From contig JAHBXF010000001.1 of assembly GCA_019636615.1 (NCBI GenBank), positions 558,001 to 622,000 of the forward strand: a stretch of 64,000 nucleotides of DNA, given 5' to 3'. Source of the stretch: Phycisphaeraceae bacterium (GTDB lineage: Bacteria; Planctomycetota; Phycisphaerae; Phycisphaerales; UBA1924). The notes beneath the pieces are model-generated. The model had not been told where the DNA came from. It did not search any database and was given only the letters and a program-made list of their open reading frames with translations. The position numbers were made by a program, and so were the translations under genes. Position 1 is the stretch's first letter. Each line of letters starts with the position of its first letter. Shown here piece by piece: positions 46,576-55,616 of this stretch.

Positions 46576-47664
46576 TCAGGCCATGTCCTTGTAGATCGCG
46601 GAGACTTCTCGCTTGCCCGCGGGGGAGTCGCGCCATTCGAGGAACGTGCGCACGCCCTCACGCCCGGCTTTGACCAGAAACTCTTTCTGAGCGTCTTTGA
46701 GCCCGAAGTCGGTGAAGGAGATCTCTTCGCCGACGTCGATGAAGACGGTGCGGGCCCAGTCGTTCTTGTGCAGGTGGATTTTGTTGGCGATGGCCCGCAT
46801 GAACGAGACCAAGGCCCAACTGTACTGAAGGATGTTGTTGATCTTGAGGGGCTCGTTGTTCCAGTCTTTGATGTTCCACTCGATTTCTTTGGTGGAATCA
46901 AGGCGGAAGCCCAGGGTGCGCGTGTTGAAGACCTGGCCCGGGTCGGTGGCGTACGAGATGTCTCTGCCGTCTCTGGGTGAGTCGAGGTATTTCGTGTGGT
47001 CGAAGAGGTTGAGGGGGTAGTTCCACGTGAGGCCGCCGTCGACGATCACATCCCCGGCTTTGCCCTTCGGGGCCGGGCCCCGCGCACAGGCGAAGAAGAG
47101 CGGTATGCTCATGGAGCGGCGCACGGCGTCGGCGATGGAGAGGCCCGGGGTGTGGCCGGCCTCGGCGCTGTAGATCTCGCGGCGCTGCGTCGAGAGGTTT
47201 GAGCCAACGACATAGAGCGCGGGCAGCGTGCACCCGTGCGCGGCCAACTGCGTGCGGAACTGCTCCAACTGCCCGAAGGTCGGCGAGAGCGCGGGCGCGG
47301 CGATGCCGTATTTCTTCGCGGTCTTCTCGATCTTCTCTTCGATGCGCCTGGTGATCCAGTTCTTGAACTTGTCGCCCTTGTGCCAGCCATATTCGGCGAG
47401 CAGTCGTTTGGAGTCGCGCACGACGCCCAGGGAATCGTCTTGAAACTGCTTGAACTTGGTTTTACGCAGCACCTCGCCCAGTTCGGCCGGCGTGTACCCC
47501 ACCGCCAGCAGACAGGCGGTGATCGCCCCGGCCGAGGCACCCCCGACGCGCCGGAGTTGCTGAAAGTCAACAGCGCCACGGGCCGCGAGTTCGCTCAGCG
47601 CGCCCTCATAGGCGATGCCCCAGACACCGCCACCCTCGAAGACGAGATTCGTGTACGTCGGCAT
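46576..47664 (-). CDS. Patatin-like phospholipase
   Basis: 362 aa from the ATG at 47664, with GGAGG seven bases upstream. Oxyanion loop FEGGGVWGI at 9-17, nucleophile GGASAG (Ser 44) and catalytic Asp in VIVDGGLTWNYP near 209, a complete Ser-Asp dyad. The middle region (about 80-130) is charged and helical. No signal peptide, so cytoplasmic or injected. Family members release fatty acids from phospholipids. The C-terminal 100 residues (LKINNILQYSWALVSFMRAI) have no assigned role. It is the distal neighbour of the kinase gene but seems to be its own unit. Confidence 0.93.
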   Translation of the reverse strand: MPTYTNLVFEGGGVWGIAYEGALSELAARGAVDFQQLRRVGGASAGAITACLLAVGYTPAELGEVLRKTKFKQFQDDSLGVVRDSKRLLAEYGWHKGDKFKNWITRRIEEKIEKTAKKYGIAAPALSPTFGQLEQFRTQLAAHGCTLPALYVVGSNLSTQRREIYSAEAGHTPGLSIADAVRRSMSIPLFFACARGPAPKGKAGDVIVDGGLTWNYPLNLFDHTKYLDSPRDGRDISYATDPGQVFNTRTLGFRLDSTKEIEWNIKDWNNEPLKINNILQYSWALVSFMRAIANKIHLHKNDWARTVFIDVGEEISFTDFGLKDAQKEFLVKAGREGVRTFLEWRDSPAGKREVSAIYKDMA

Positions 47665-47910
47665 GGTGAGACCTCCGGGTGCGGGCAAGGTAGAGCGCCC
47701 GGCCGCCCCGGCAAGAGAGGCGGCAGGAGAACATCTGTGCGCGCGGTCTGAGCGCGCGGCCTGAGCGCGCGGCACGTGGGGCCCCAACGACGCGACGGGC
47801 GCGCGACGATCGCGCGTCGTTCATGCGTTGTTCACGCGCTCGGCGAAGCCCGCATGCCCGCGCGTGGCGTTGTGCGGTCAGGTTGGGGAAGTGAACCGGC
47901 CCCGGGACGC

Positions 47911-48198
47911 TCAGCGTCTGGGAGTGCGCGAATAGGTGCGGCGTGCCGCCTCGGTTACCTCGATGCTCTCGGCCCTGATGACACGCGTTGCCTTCCAGCG
48001 GCCGTCGATCAACACCGCGTCGTAGACAACGCTCGCGCCGTCTTTGAGCACGCGAAAACCGCTCCCCTCGATCGCGGAGTAGTGGGTCATGATGTCCTGA
48101 CCCTCAGGGCCGATGATAAAGCCGAACCCTTTGCGCGGGTCGAACCACTTCACCACTCCCTCGACGCCCTCCAGACGTTGCGCCGATCCTGAACTCAT
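47911..48198 (-). CDS. Cold-shock domain protein
   Basis: 95 aa from the ATG at 48198, with GGGAGG upstream. The domain lies at about 12-85: VEGVVKWFDPRKGFGFIIG (RNP-1 KGFGFI) and GQDIMTHYSAIEG (RNP-2 region, with DIMTHYS where DIFVHYS is usual). The family binds single-stranded RNA or DNA. Longer than E. coli CspA (70 aa) by a basic RRTYSRTPRR tail and a short N-terminal addition. The 5' leader from the predicted promoter is about 200 bases, as in cold-regulated csp mRNAs. Confidence 0.93.
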   Translation of the reverse strand: MSSGSAQRLEGVEGVVKWFDPRKGFGFIIGPEGQDIMTHYSAIEGSGFRVLKDGASVVYDAVLIDGRWKATRVIRAESIEVTEAARRTYSRTPRR

Positions 48199-48624
48199 GG
48201 CGGACCTCCCGGTCCCTCTCTCCCGAAACACACGACGCCGGATCTCCAGCGGAAGCGGGATTCAACGATCGTGCTGCTGTGCAAAGAAAGACGCGGCTGG
48301 TCTGTTCCTGCGCATCATCACGCGCGGCAAGGCACTTCCACGGGCAAACCCCACAAAGACCACGCGTCGACCCCCTACGAGCCGGCTGGTGGTTCACGTT
48401 CACTTCTACCCAGATTACCAGAAATGTGCCGGTTTCGTCAAGGGCAGTTTGCACAATCGGGCATGGAATCTGTCGCCACCGGCACCCAATGGCTTGCCGC
48501 GCCGAGGGTTAAAGGCACTCCGCCATGCCCTGGCTCGGAGGCCGATCCGCGTTTCACTGGCTTTCACAGGCCCCTCGGGGCCGGCGGGGCTTGTGCGTGG
48601 CCCCGGCAGAAGGGGGCCTGACGG
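48199..48624. other. Long csp leader and intergenic region
   Basis: 426 bases. The part 48199-48411 is probably the untranslated leader of the cold-shock gene; the rest shows no gene. Confidence 0.5.
48412..48441 (-). promoter_or_regulatory. Candidate promoter of the cold-shock gene (TTGACG-18-TAATCT)
   Basis: On the minus strand TTGACG (48441-48436), 18 bases, then TAATCT (48417-48412) with TGG before it as an extended -10. This would give a leader of about 200 bases. Confidence 0.45.
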
Positions 48625-49902
48625 TTACGCCTGTGCGGGGGTTTCGTGGGGCGTTTGGGTTGGAGAGGTCTCGCGGGGCTCTCTGAAGGCCGCGAGGAAG
48701 AGCACAAGAACAACCGCGGCGAAGCCCGCCGCGCTGAACCAGACGGTGGGCCATGCGAGTGCGCCGGTTTCGGGGTTTTTGGTACCATCCACGAGTTTGG
48801 CGAAGGCCCATGCCCCCACGCCCAGCCCGAGCCCTTGGGTGAGCAGCACAAGGAACCCCTGCGCCTGGGCGCGGATGTGCTCCGGGGCGACTTTGTCGAC
48901 ATAGATGAAGCCGGTGACAAAGAAGAAGTCGTAGCAGATGCCGTGGAGGAGGATGCCGGCCAGCACCATCCACATGATCTGCCCGTCCGCGGCGCCGCCG
49001 AAAAGGGCATAGCGCACCACCCACGCGAGCATGCCCACGGCGAGCATCCACCGCACGCCGAGTCGCGCGAAGAAGATGGGCATGAGCACCATGAAGATGA
49101 TCTCGGACATCTGCCCGTAGGACATCGTGAACGTGGGCTTTTCGAAGCCCGTGTGCTCGGCGTATGACCGGGCGAAGGCGTAATACCCCGCCAGCGGGAT
49201 GCAGAGCAGGAATGAGCAGAGCGCAAAGACCGCGTACCCGGGCTTGGCGAGAAGGCGCAGCGAATCGAGCCCCAGAACCTGGCCCACGCTGATGGCTTTG
49301 CCCGCCGCGGCCGGCGGCGTGTGAGGAAGAAAGAAACACAGCAGCCCCAGCAGCGCCCCAGCGCCGGCGGTGAGCGTGAACTGGTGGGCGGAGCGGTCGC
49401 CGTCGGGCAGATAACTCACGGCGATATTGCCGGCGATCCACCCGAGCGTGCCGAAGACACGCACCAGCGGGAACTGCCCCTGAGCGCTGGAGAGGTGGCG
49501 GAATGAGATGGAGGTTGAGAGGGCCAGCGTGGGCATGTAGCAGAGCGCGTGGGCCAGCAGCAGCAGCACGTATGGATGGGTGAACGCCGTCGCGTCGCCC
49601 GAGGCCGGCTTGGCCAATAGCACCGGGATGAGCAGCATGGGAACCGCACCGGCCAGGTGGAGCACGCCCAGCACACGCTGCGTGGCAAAGAACCGATCGG
49701 CGATCATGCCCACGAAGAATGGCGACACCACCGCGGCGATCGGACACACCGTGTACGCCCAGCCGGTCAGCCCGGCCAGGCCCTGCTGGTTCATCCAGCC
49801 CGTCATGGAGACATACCACGACCCCCACACGAAGAACTGCAGGAACATCATGGCCGAGAGGCGGGGGAAGGCCAAGGAGGAAGGCTGTGAATCGTGTGGC
49901 AT
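48625..49902 (-). CDS. NupG-like nucleoside transporter (major facilitator)
   Basis: 425 aa with about twelve membrane helices. Family marks: SAMMFLQFFVWGSWYVSMTG near 15-35, VVSPFFVGMIADRFFATQR near 60, and QGQFPLVRVFGTLGWIAGNI near 140. These resemble the nucleoside:H+ symporter branch (NupG/XapB). Substrate is inferred from family. The start lies in an AT-richer spot (TAATAAT eight bases before the ATG), again with no ribosome binding site. No nucleoside-catabolic genes are adjacent. Confidence 0.88.
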   Translation of the reverse strand: MPHDSQPSSLAFPRLSAMMFLQFFVWGSWYVSMTGWMNQQGLAGLTGWAYTVCPIAAVVSPFFVGMIADRFFATQRVLGVLHLAGAVPMLLIPVLLAKPASGDATAFTHPYVLLLLAHALCYMPTLALSTSISFRHLSSAQGQFPLVRVFGTLGWIAGNIAVSYLPDGDRSAHQFTLTAGAGALLGLLCFFLPHTPPAAAGKAISVGQVLGLDSLRLLAKPGYAVFALCSFLLCIPLAGYYAFARSYAEHTGFEKPTFTMSYGQMSEIIFMVLMPIFFARLGVRWMLAVGMLAWVVRYALFGGAADGQIMWMVLAGILLHGICYDFFFVTGFIYVDKVAPEHIRAQAQGFLVLLTQGLGLGVGAWAFAKLVDGTKNPETGALAWPTVWFSAAGFAAVVLVLFLAAFREPRETSPTQTPHETPAQA

Positions 49903-50245
49903 GCGCGGCGATTATTACCCCACTGTGGCGCGACCCGTCGGCCCGCCGCGCCGGCATTCGTGGCGTCGCCGCCTCTGCCTGGCAGACCGGGCCCGAGCAG
50001 AAATAACGTACAGAATGCGAATATGCGACAGGCCGACGGACATTCCTCATGCGCGAGGGGTGATATGGCGTTGAAGAACCGCAACCCCGGGAGTGCCGGC
50101 GCGGTAGAGTGTGATACGCAGGAGAGGCTCTCGCGGGCCAGACCTGAAGCGAGGCGGGCAACTGTCCGGAGAGGGTGGGTATCGGGATTCGAGCGCAGAT
50201 CACGCGAAGAGTGGTGCGGGGCACGTGGGCGGCGGAGCACCGGCG
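49903..50245. other. Intergenic region before the sigma factor gene
   Basis: 343 bases. The left edge holds the putative start region of the MFS gene. The rest must contain the promoter for the sigma factor operon, but I see no convincing -35/-10 pair. Confidence 0.4.
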
Positions 50246-50872
50246 ATGAGCAATGGACTATCCAAGGCCCGTGAACTGAAGTTGATCCGCCAGGCGGCGA
50301 GCGGAGACGCCGACGCCGCGACCACGCTGATCAAACTTCACCAGAGATCGGTGTACGGGTACATCCTGCGGATCAGCGGCCAGCGGGAGGTGGCCGAGGA
50401 TGTGACGCAGGAGGCCTTCACACGGGTGCTGGTGCACATCGAACGGTTCGATCCGCGGTTCCGGTTCTCGACGTGGCTTTTCACGATCGCACGCCGGGTG
50501 TACCTGAACGTCTGCGAGAAGCGCCGGCCGGTGTTGAACGAAGACCGCATCAACACGCAGGCCTGCCGGCACGCCGACTTTGCCAGCGAGGTGGATGCGC
50601 AGGACGGCCGGCTGGCGACGCGCGACCTGCTGGACAGGGCATTGATGCGCCTGCCGCGCGATCAGCGGGAGGTGATGGTGCTCTTTTACCAGCACGAGTG
50701 GTCGATCATGCAGATCTCCGACCAGATGGGGCTGCCCGCGGGCACAGTGAAGAGCCACCTTCACCGCGGGCGAGCGCGGCTTCGTGACGAGTATCTGAAG
50801 TTGGAACAGGAGGGAGCGTCTCGACAGGGCGCGCCCGAGGCCAGGGGTGCCAAGCAGGAGGTGCTGACGTGA
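50246..50872 (+). CDS. ECF-type RNA polymerase sigma factor
   Basis: 208 aa from the ATG at 50246. Region 2 (about 20-95) with EDVTQEAFTRVLVHIERFDP and RFSTWLFTIARRVYLN; region 4 (about 130-190) with LPRDQREVMVLFYQHEWSIM, QISDQMGLPAGTVKSHLHRG. No region 3, so a group 4 (ECF) sigma factor. Its stop overlaps the GTG of the next gene (GTGA), which encodes a membrane protein likely to be its anti-sigma partner. The stress or signal sensed is not evident. Confidence 0.94.
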   Translation: MSNGLSKARELKLIRQAASGDADAATTLIKLHQRSVYGYILRISGQREVAEDVTQEAFTRVLVHIERFDPRFRFSTWLFTIARRVYLNVCEKRRPVLNEDRINTQACRHADFASEVDAQDGRLATRDLLDRALMRLPRDQREVMVLFYQHEWSIMQISDQMGLPAGTVKSHLHRGRARLRDEYLKLEQEGASRQGAPEARGAKQEVLT

Positions 50873-51801
50873 ACCAAAATCCTACACGAGATGGTGCGAA
50901 CCGGCGGGGCGCCGGCCCACCCGAGGAGGCGATGCCAGACCTGGCGCCGCCCGACGTGATCATCAACGAGATCATGGACCTTGAAGACGACGGGCAGTTC
51001 GCCGCGGCCCGCGAGCGGCTGCGCGAGGCGGCCCGCTGCGATGCGGACCTGCCCGATCGGCACGCCCAGACACGTCGCGCCGCCGGGCTGCTGCGTGACC
51101 GGCCTGATTGTCCCGACTTCTCGGTGCGTGTGCTGGCGAACGTGGATGCGCAGCGGCCGTATCTGCCGCGGCGGGCGAGCGCGGGGTATGACGCGGGGCG
51201 GCTGGCGGTCGCCGCGTGCACCGCGCTGGCCGTGGGTGCGTTGATCCTTCTTCGCCCCGGCGCGCCAGACCAGCCGCAAGGGGGCCAGACCGCACAGACA
51301 TCAACCGGCGAGGCCGGGCTCTTCCAGGCGGACGCGCTGCGCTCGGTGCGCACCGCGGGCGGGTGGGATGTGCAGGCACCCCAGCGAAGCGAGCCATCGC
51401 CCCGCCGCTCTCTCTCGATCGGCTCGACGCGCGCGTACGACCTGACCGACTGGGATACATCGCTGCGCCTGACCGATGCATCACCGCTCGACACGTTCAT
51501 GCCCGCGCCGGTGGGCTATGACCATCTCGCGCGGGCGTCGGCGGCCGAAGCGCCCCAACTCACGCTGCTGGGCGCCACCACGCCCAGCGCCAGAACGATG
51601 CCGCGCCCCATGCGCCTCGACGAACTGGCGGAACTCTGGAGCGCGGGGGGTGACAGGTCTCGCCTGATGGGTGGGCGGTTGATGCCATCCACGGGCGATG
51701 ATGCGAGCAACTCGGTGAACACGATCCGTTTCGATGAGCCATGGTGGGACACCATTCTTTTTCGGGCCCGTTCTGCGGCCCCGTCCCGCCAGCGCGACTG
51801 A
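50869..51801 (+). CDS. Probable anti-sigma factor, single-span membrane protein
   Basis: 310 aa, GTG start overlapping the sigma factor stop. The N-terminal cytoplasmic part (about 25-90) is helical with DLEDDGQFAAARERLREAAR; one membrane helix about 112-128 (RLAVAACTALAVGALILL); the periplasmic part is long, Ser/Thr/Pro-rich and has no recognisable domain. The HxxxCxxC zinc site of many anti-sigma factors is absent, so this would be a non-zinc or divergent type. Its role is inferred from gene order and topology only. Confidence 0.7.
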   Translation: MNQNPTRDGANRRGAGPPEEAMPDLAPPDVIINEIMDLEDDGQFAAARERLREAARCDADLPDRHAQTRRAAGLLRDRPDCPDFSVRVLANVDAQRPYLPRRASAGYDAGRLAVAACTALAVGALILLRPGAPDQPQGGQTAQTSTGEAGLFQADALRSVRTAGGWDVQAPQRSEPSPRRSLSIGSTRAYDLTDWDTSLRLTDASPLDTFMPAPVGYDHLARASAAEAPQLTLLGATTPSARTMPRPMRLDELAELWSAGGDRSRLMGGRLMPSTGDDASNSVNTIRFDEPWWDTILFRARSAAPSRQRD

Positions 51802-51967
51802 GAACTTTGTTCCATCTCTGCCCCGTTCGAGCAATACCCGGCACCAAGCGTGCGATGAGGCGGCGGCCACGCTGCGCCACCACGCCGCGCGGGATCGCTC
51901 GCGGATGTGCGCGGTACCATCGCCCGGGTTGGCACAGGCCGGCCCGTGCTGGAGCCCGCGCCTTGAC

Positions 51968-52003
51968 CACCCCCATCACCCCCATCACCCCCACCACCCC
52001 CAC
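51968..52003. repeat. 9-bp tandem repeat, four units (CACCCCCAT type)
   Basis: Four units CACCCCCA(T/C), just after the alternative TTG start of the dehydrogenase gene and read as Thr-Pro-Ile/Thr. Same unit as at 28191-28226 on the other strand. Confidence 0.85.
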
Positions 52004-52040
52004 CACAACACCTCCCGCCGCGCCCGCCTTGGCATCATCG

Positions 52041-53648
52041 ATGCCTCGCACACAGATGGGCCGTTCGATCATCGCCCTTGAGCCCGCAGAGCCCGACCCC
52101 GCCGGGGCCACGTTCCGCGGCAAACTCAGCGCCGATGAATCGCAGACGTACACCAGCGCCTCGCCCGCACAGGTCGAAGCCGCGTGCCGTCTGGCGTGGG
52201 AGGCCTTTGACCGCGGCGCGCTGGCCGACCCGCGGGCGCGGGCGGCCTTGCTCGAGGGCGCGGCCTCACGCCTGGCGGTGCAGGGAGATGCGCTGCTCTC
52301 GCTGGCCAGCGCCGAAACCGGCCTCTCGCTGCCGCGGCTCTCGGGCGAGCGCGACCGCACGGTGAATCAACTGCGCATGTTCGCGGCGATGGTGCGTGAA
52401 GGGTCGTGGGTCGAGGCGATCATCGAGCGAGGCAACCCTGCACGCACGCCCGTGCCCAAGCCGGACCTGCGGCGCATGCTGCGCCCGCTGGGGCCGGTGG
52501 TTGTCTTTGGGGCGAGCAACTTTCCACTGGCCTATTCCACGGCGGGCGGCGACACCGCCTCGGCGCTGGCCGCGGGCTGCCCGGTGGTGATCAAAGGCCA
52601 CCCTTCGCACCCGGGCACTGGCGAAATGGCGGCGTGGGCGTTGGCGCACGCGGCGCGAGACGCCGGGCTGCACCCGGGGGTCTTCTCGTTTCTTCATGCC
52701 GGCGGCGCCGACGAAGAACGGCTGGGCGCGGCCCTGGTGCGCCACCCGTGCATCCGCGCCGGCGGGTTCACCGGCTCACCCAAGGGCGGCCTGGCCTTGG
52801 CCGCCATCGCGGCCTCGCGGCCAGACCCCATCCCGTTCTTCGCCGAGATGGGCAGCGTGAACCCGGTGGCGATTCTGCCCGGCGCGTTGCGGGCCCGCGC
52901 CAAGGAGATCGCGGGCGCGCTGGCCGCGTCTGTCACACTCTCGGCGGGGCAGATGTGCACCTGCCCGGGGCTCGTGCTGTATGTCGCGGGAGATGACGCC
53001 GACGCGGGCGCGTTCGAGCAGGCGCTGCGCGAGGCGATGCTCGCGCTGCCGGTGCAGCCGATGCTCTCTGAGCGCATCGGCGCTTCGTGGCGTGAGGGCA
53101 TCGCGCAGCGGCGTTCGCTGGCGGGGGTTGAGACGGTTCAGGGCGGCGAAGACCGGCCCGGCGCGCCCACGCTCATGCTCACAACCTCGGCGCGTGTGCG
53201 CGAGCACCACGCCCTCTCTGAAGAATGCTTCGGGCCTTCGACCGTGTGCGCCCGCTGCGAGAGCGTGGGCGACCTTCTGCGCACGCTGGCCGTGGTCAAG
53301 GGGAGTCTCACCGGGACGCTGTGGACGCAGACCGACAACGCGGCAGACGCGGCGGCCGTGCTCAAAGCGTTGGAGGCCATCGCCGGGCGCGTGCTGCACG
53401 CGGGCGTGCCCACGGGTGTCGAGGTGTGCCCCGCGATGGTGCACACCGGCCCGCTGCCGGCGAGCAACCGGCCAGACCACACTGCTGTTGGTTCTCTGGC
53501 TGTCCGTCGCTGGTGCCGGCCGGTGGCGTATCAGAACATGCCCGACGAACTGCTGCCGCCGGAACTGCGCGAGAAGAACCCGATGGGCATCGAAAGGCTC
53601 ATCGACGGCGCCCGCACCGCGCCCGCCCGCCCCGGAGCGAACGCATGA
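52041..53648 (+). CDS. Aldehyde dehydrogenase, probable alpha-ketoglutarate semialdehyde dehydrogenase
   Basis: 535 aa from the ATG at 52041. A TTG at 51963 with GGAG eight bases upstream would add 26 Thr/Pro residues and is a real alternative. Catalytic Glu in FFAEMGSVNP near 269 and Cys in SAGQMCTCPGLVLYV near 306; cofactor segments VVFGASNFPLAYSTAGGDTA and GFTGSPKGG. The QMCTCPG form and length are typical of KGSADH-type enzymes, which oxidise 2-oxoglutarate semialdehyde to 2-oxoglutarate, the last step of hydroxyproline and sugar-acid breakdown. It overlaps the next gene by four bases (ATGA). Confidence 0.88.
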   Translation: MPRTQMGRSIIALEPAEPDPAGATFRGKLSADESQTYTSASPAQVEAACRLAWEAFDRGALADPRARAALLEGAASRLAVQGDALLSLASAETGLSLPRLSGERDRTVNQLRMFAAMVREGSWVEAIIERGNPARTPVPKPDLRRMLRPLGPVVVFGASNFPLAYSTAGGDTASALAAGCPVVIKGHPSHPGTGEMAAWALAHAARDAGLHPGVFSFLHAGGADEERLGAALVRHPCIRAGGFTGSPKGGLALAAIAASRPDPIPFFAEMGSVNPVAILPGALRARAKEIAGALAASVTLSAGQMCTCPGLVLYVAGDDADAGAFEQALREAMLALPVQPMLSERIGASWREGIAQRRSLAGVETVQGGEDRPGAPTLMLTTSARVREHHALSEECFGPSTVCARCESVGDLLRTLAVVKGSLTGTLWTQTDNAADAAAVLKALEAIAGRVLHAGVPTGVEVCPAMVHTGPLPASNRPDHTAVGSLAVRRWCRPVAYQNMPDELLPPELREKNPMGIERLIDGARTAPARPGANA

Positions 53649-54661
53649 ACGCCATCGAGCACGCCGCGAGCCCTGTGCGCCTGACCATCATCGACTCTCA
53701 CACCGAGGGCGAGCCAACCCGGGTCGTTCTCGGCGGTGCGCCAGACCTGCTCGAAGGCCTGCGGGACGACCGCTCGGTCGCGGCGCAGGCGCGGGTCTTG
53801 GGCGAGCGGCACGACTGGCTGCGGCGCGCCGCCGTGCTCGAGCCTCGGGGCAGCGACGTGCTCGTGGGCGCGCTGGTGGTGCCCCCTTCGCTGGCCGGCG
53901 CGGTGTGCGGCGTGATCTTCTTCAACAATGTCGGGCTGCTCAATACCTGCGGCCACGGCACCATCGGCCTGGCGGCGACCCTGGCTCACCTGTGCCGCAT
54001 CGGCGCGGGCACGCACCTGATCGAAACGCCCGCGGGGCCGATGAAGATCATGCTCGATCCCGGCGGGGGCGTCACGATCGAGAACGTGCCCTCGTTCCTG
54101 CACGCGATGGACGTCACGCTCGACGTGCCCTTCGGCGGCACGACGCGACGCGTGCGCGGCGACGTGGCCTGGGGCGGCAACTGGTTCTTTCTCTCGCACG
54201 AGCACGGCGAGCCCGTGACCCAGGAGAACATCGCGGGGCTCACCTCGCTTTCGCGGGCGCTGCGACGCGAACTCGCAGCGCGCGGCGTGACGGGGGATGC
54301 CGCGTTCGGCCACGGCGGAATGATCGACCACATCGAACTCACCGGGCCGCCCAGTCGCGCCGACTGCGATGCCAAAAACTTCGTGCTCTGCCCAGGCGGC
54401 GCTTTCGACCGCTCCCCCTGCGGCACCGGCACGAGCGCCGCGATGGCGTGCCGCGCGGCCCGGGGGCTGCTGGCGCCCGGCGCACCGTGGAGGCAGGAGA
54501 GCATCATCGGCAGCCGCTTCGTGGGCCGCTATGAGGCCGGTCACAACGGGCGCATCGTGCCCTTTGTGCAGGGGCGGGCGTGGATCACGGCCGAGTCAAC
54601 GCTGCTGATCCACCCGAACGACCCCTACCGGCACGGGCTGAGCCTGCCCGCCCAGGGCTGA
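53645..54661 (+). CDS. Proline racemase family, probable 4-hydroxyproline 2-epimerase
   Basis: 338 aa. Family segments: TIIDSHTEGEPTRVV near 14, LLNTCGHGTIGLA near 98 and FDRSPCGTGTSAAMA near 253. Both catalytic Cys (about 101 and 258) are present. That supports an epimerase or racemase and argues against the Thr-containing trans-3-hydroxyproline dehydratases. Between a KGSADH-type dehydrogenase and a DapA-type deaminase the best substrate is trans-4-hydroxy-L-proline. Cytoplasmic. Coupled to the preceding gene and 36 bases from the next. Confidence 0.9.
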   Translation: MNAIEHAASPVRLTIIDSHTEGEPTRVVLGGAPDLLEGLRDDRSVAAQARVLGERHDWLRRAAVLEPRGSDVLVGALVVPPSLAGAVCGVIFFNNVGLLNTCGHGTIGLAATLAHLCRIGAGTHLIETPAGPMKIMLDPGGGVTIENVPSFLHAMDVTLDVPFGGTTRRVRGDVAWGGNWFFLSHEHGEPVTQENIAGLTSLSRALRRELAARGVTGDAAFGHGGMIDHIELTGPPSRADCDAKNFVLCPGGAFDRSPCGTGTSAAMACRAARGLLAPGAPWRQESIIGSRFVGRYEAGHNGRIVPFVQGRAWITAESTLLIHPNDPYRHGLSLPAQG

Positions 54662-54697
54662 CGGCCCGCGCGCACGCGGGTGCGCCAATGATCGGCC

Positions 54698-55612
54698 ATG
54701 ACCAAGACCATCTGGCGCGGCGTGATGCCGGCCATCACCACGCCGTGGACACTCAGCGGAGAAGTTGATCACGCCTTTGTGCGCCGGCACGTGGCGTGGC
54801 TGACCGACCACGGCTGCACGGGCATCATCACACCCGGTTCTCTCGGCGAGGGGGCCACGCTCACGCTCGATGAAAAAGACGCGCTGTGGCGCTCGTGCGT
54901 CGAGGGTGTCGCGGGGCGCGTGCCCGTGGTCGCCGCCATCGCCGCGGCCGGCACCCGCGAGGCGGTGCGCACCGCGCAGGCGGCGCACGCGGCCGGGTGC
55001 CGCGGGCTCATGGTGCTCCCGCCCTATGTCTACAAGGGTTCATGGCATGAAACCGCGGCGCACATGGGCGCGGTGGTGAACGCCACAGACCTCCCGTGCA
55101 TGCTCTACAACAACCCCGCGGCGTACGGGGTAGACCTTTTGCCCGAGCAGGTGCTCGACATCGCCTCGCGGCACACGAACATCGGCGCGGTGAAGGAATC
55201 GTGCGGTGATGCGCGCCGCGTGACGGGGCTGCGCGCGCTGCTTCCGGCGGGCGTGGCCGTGCTGGTGGGGCTCGACGACATGCTGGTCGAGGGTGTGCGG
55301 GCGGGTGCCCAGGGCTGGGTGGCCGGGTTGGCCAACGCGCTCCCCCGCGAGTCTGTGCGCCTCTTCGACCTGGCGGCCTCGGGCGAGCGGGCCGCGTGCG
55401 ACGCGCTCTACGCCTGGTTCCTGCCGCTGCTGCGGATGGACACCACGTACGACTTCGTGCAGCGCATCAAGCAGGTTCAGGCGGCGGTGGGCATGGTGGG
55501 CGAGGGCGGCGACAGCGTGCGTGCGCCCCGCATGCAGCCGACGGGCGAGGCCCTGCTCGCGCAGCGGGCAGAGATCGATGCCATCATGCGCAGCAGGCCC
55601 GCGGGCGTGTGA
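54698..55612 (+). CDS. DapA-family lyase, probable pyrroline-4-hydroxy-2-carboxylate deaminase
   Basis: 304 aa, a DHDPS-type TIM barrel. Start ATG at 54698. Schiff-base Lys is in IGAVKESCGD near 165, the Tyr of the proton relay in MLYNNPAAYG near 137, and GIITPGSLGEGATLT near 41 holds the substrate-binding loop. By context it would deaminate the pyrroline formed from D-hydroxyproline to alpha-ketoglutarate semialdehyde, feeding the first gene of the operon. Another member of the family (for example a 2-keto-3-deoxy sugar acid aldolase) cannot be excluded. Confidence 0.85.
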   Translation: MTKTIWRGVMPAITTPWTLSGEVDHAFVRRHVAWLTDHGCTGIITPGSLGEGATLTLDEKDALWRSCVEGVAGRVPVVAAIAAAGTREAVRTAQAAHAAGCRGLMVLPPYVYKGSWHETAAHMGAVVNATDLPCMLYNNPAAYGVDLLPEQVLDIASRHTNIGAVKESCGDARRVTGLRALLPAGVAVLVGLDDMLVEGVRAGAQGWVAGLANALPRESVRLFDLAASGERAACDALYAWFLPLLRMDTTYDFVQRIKQVQAAVGMVGEGGDSVRAPRMQPTGEALLAQRAEIDAIMRSRPAGV

Positions 55613-55616
55613 AACC

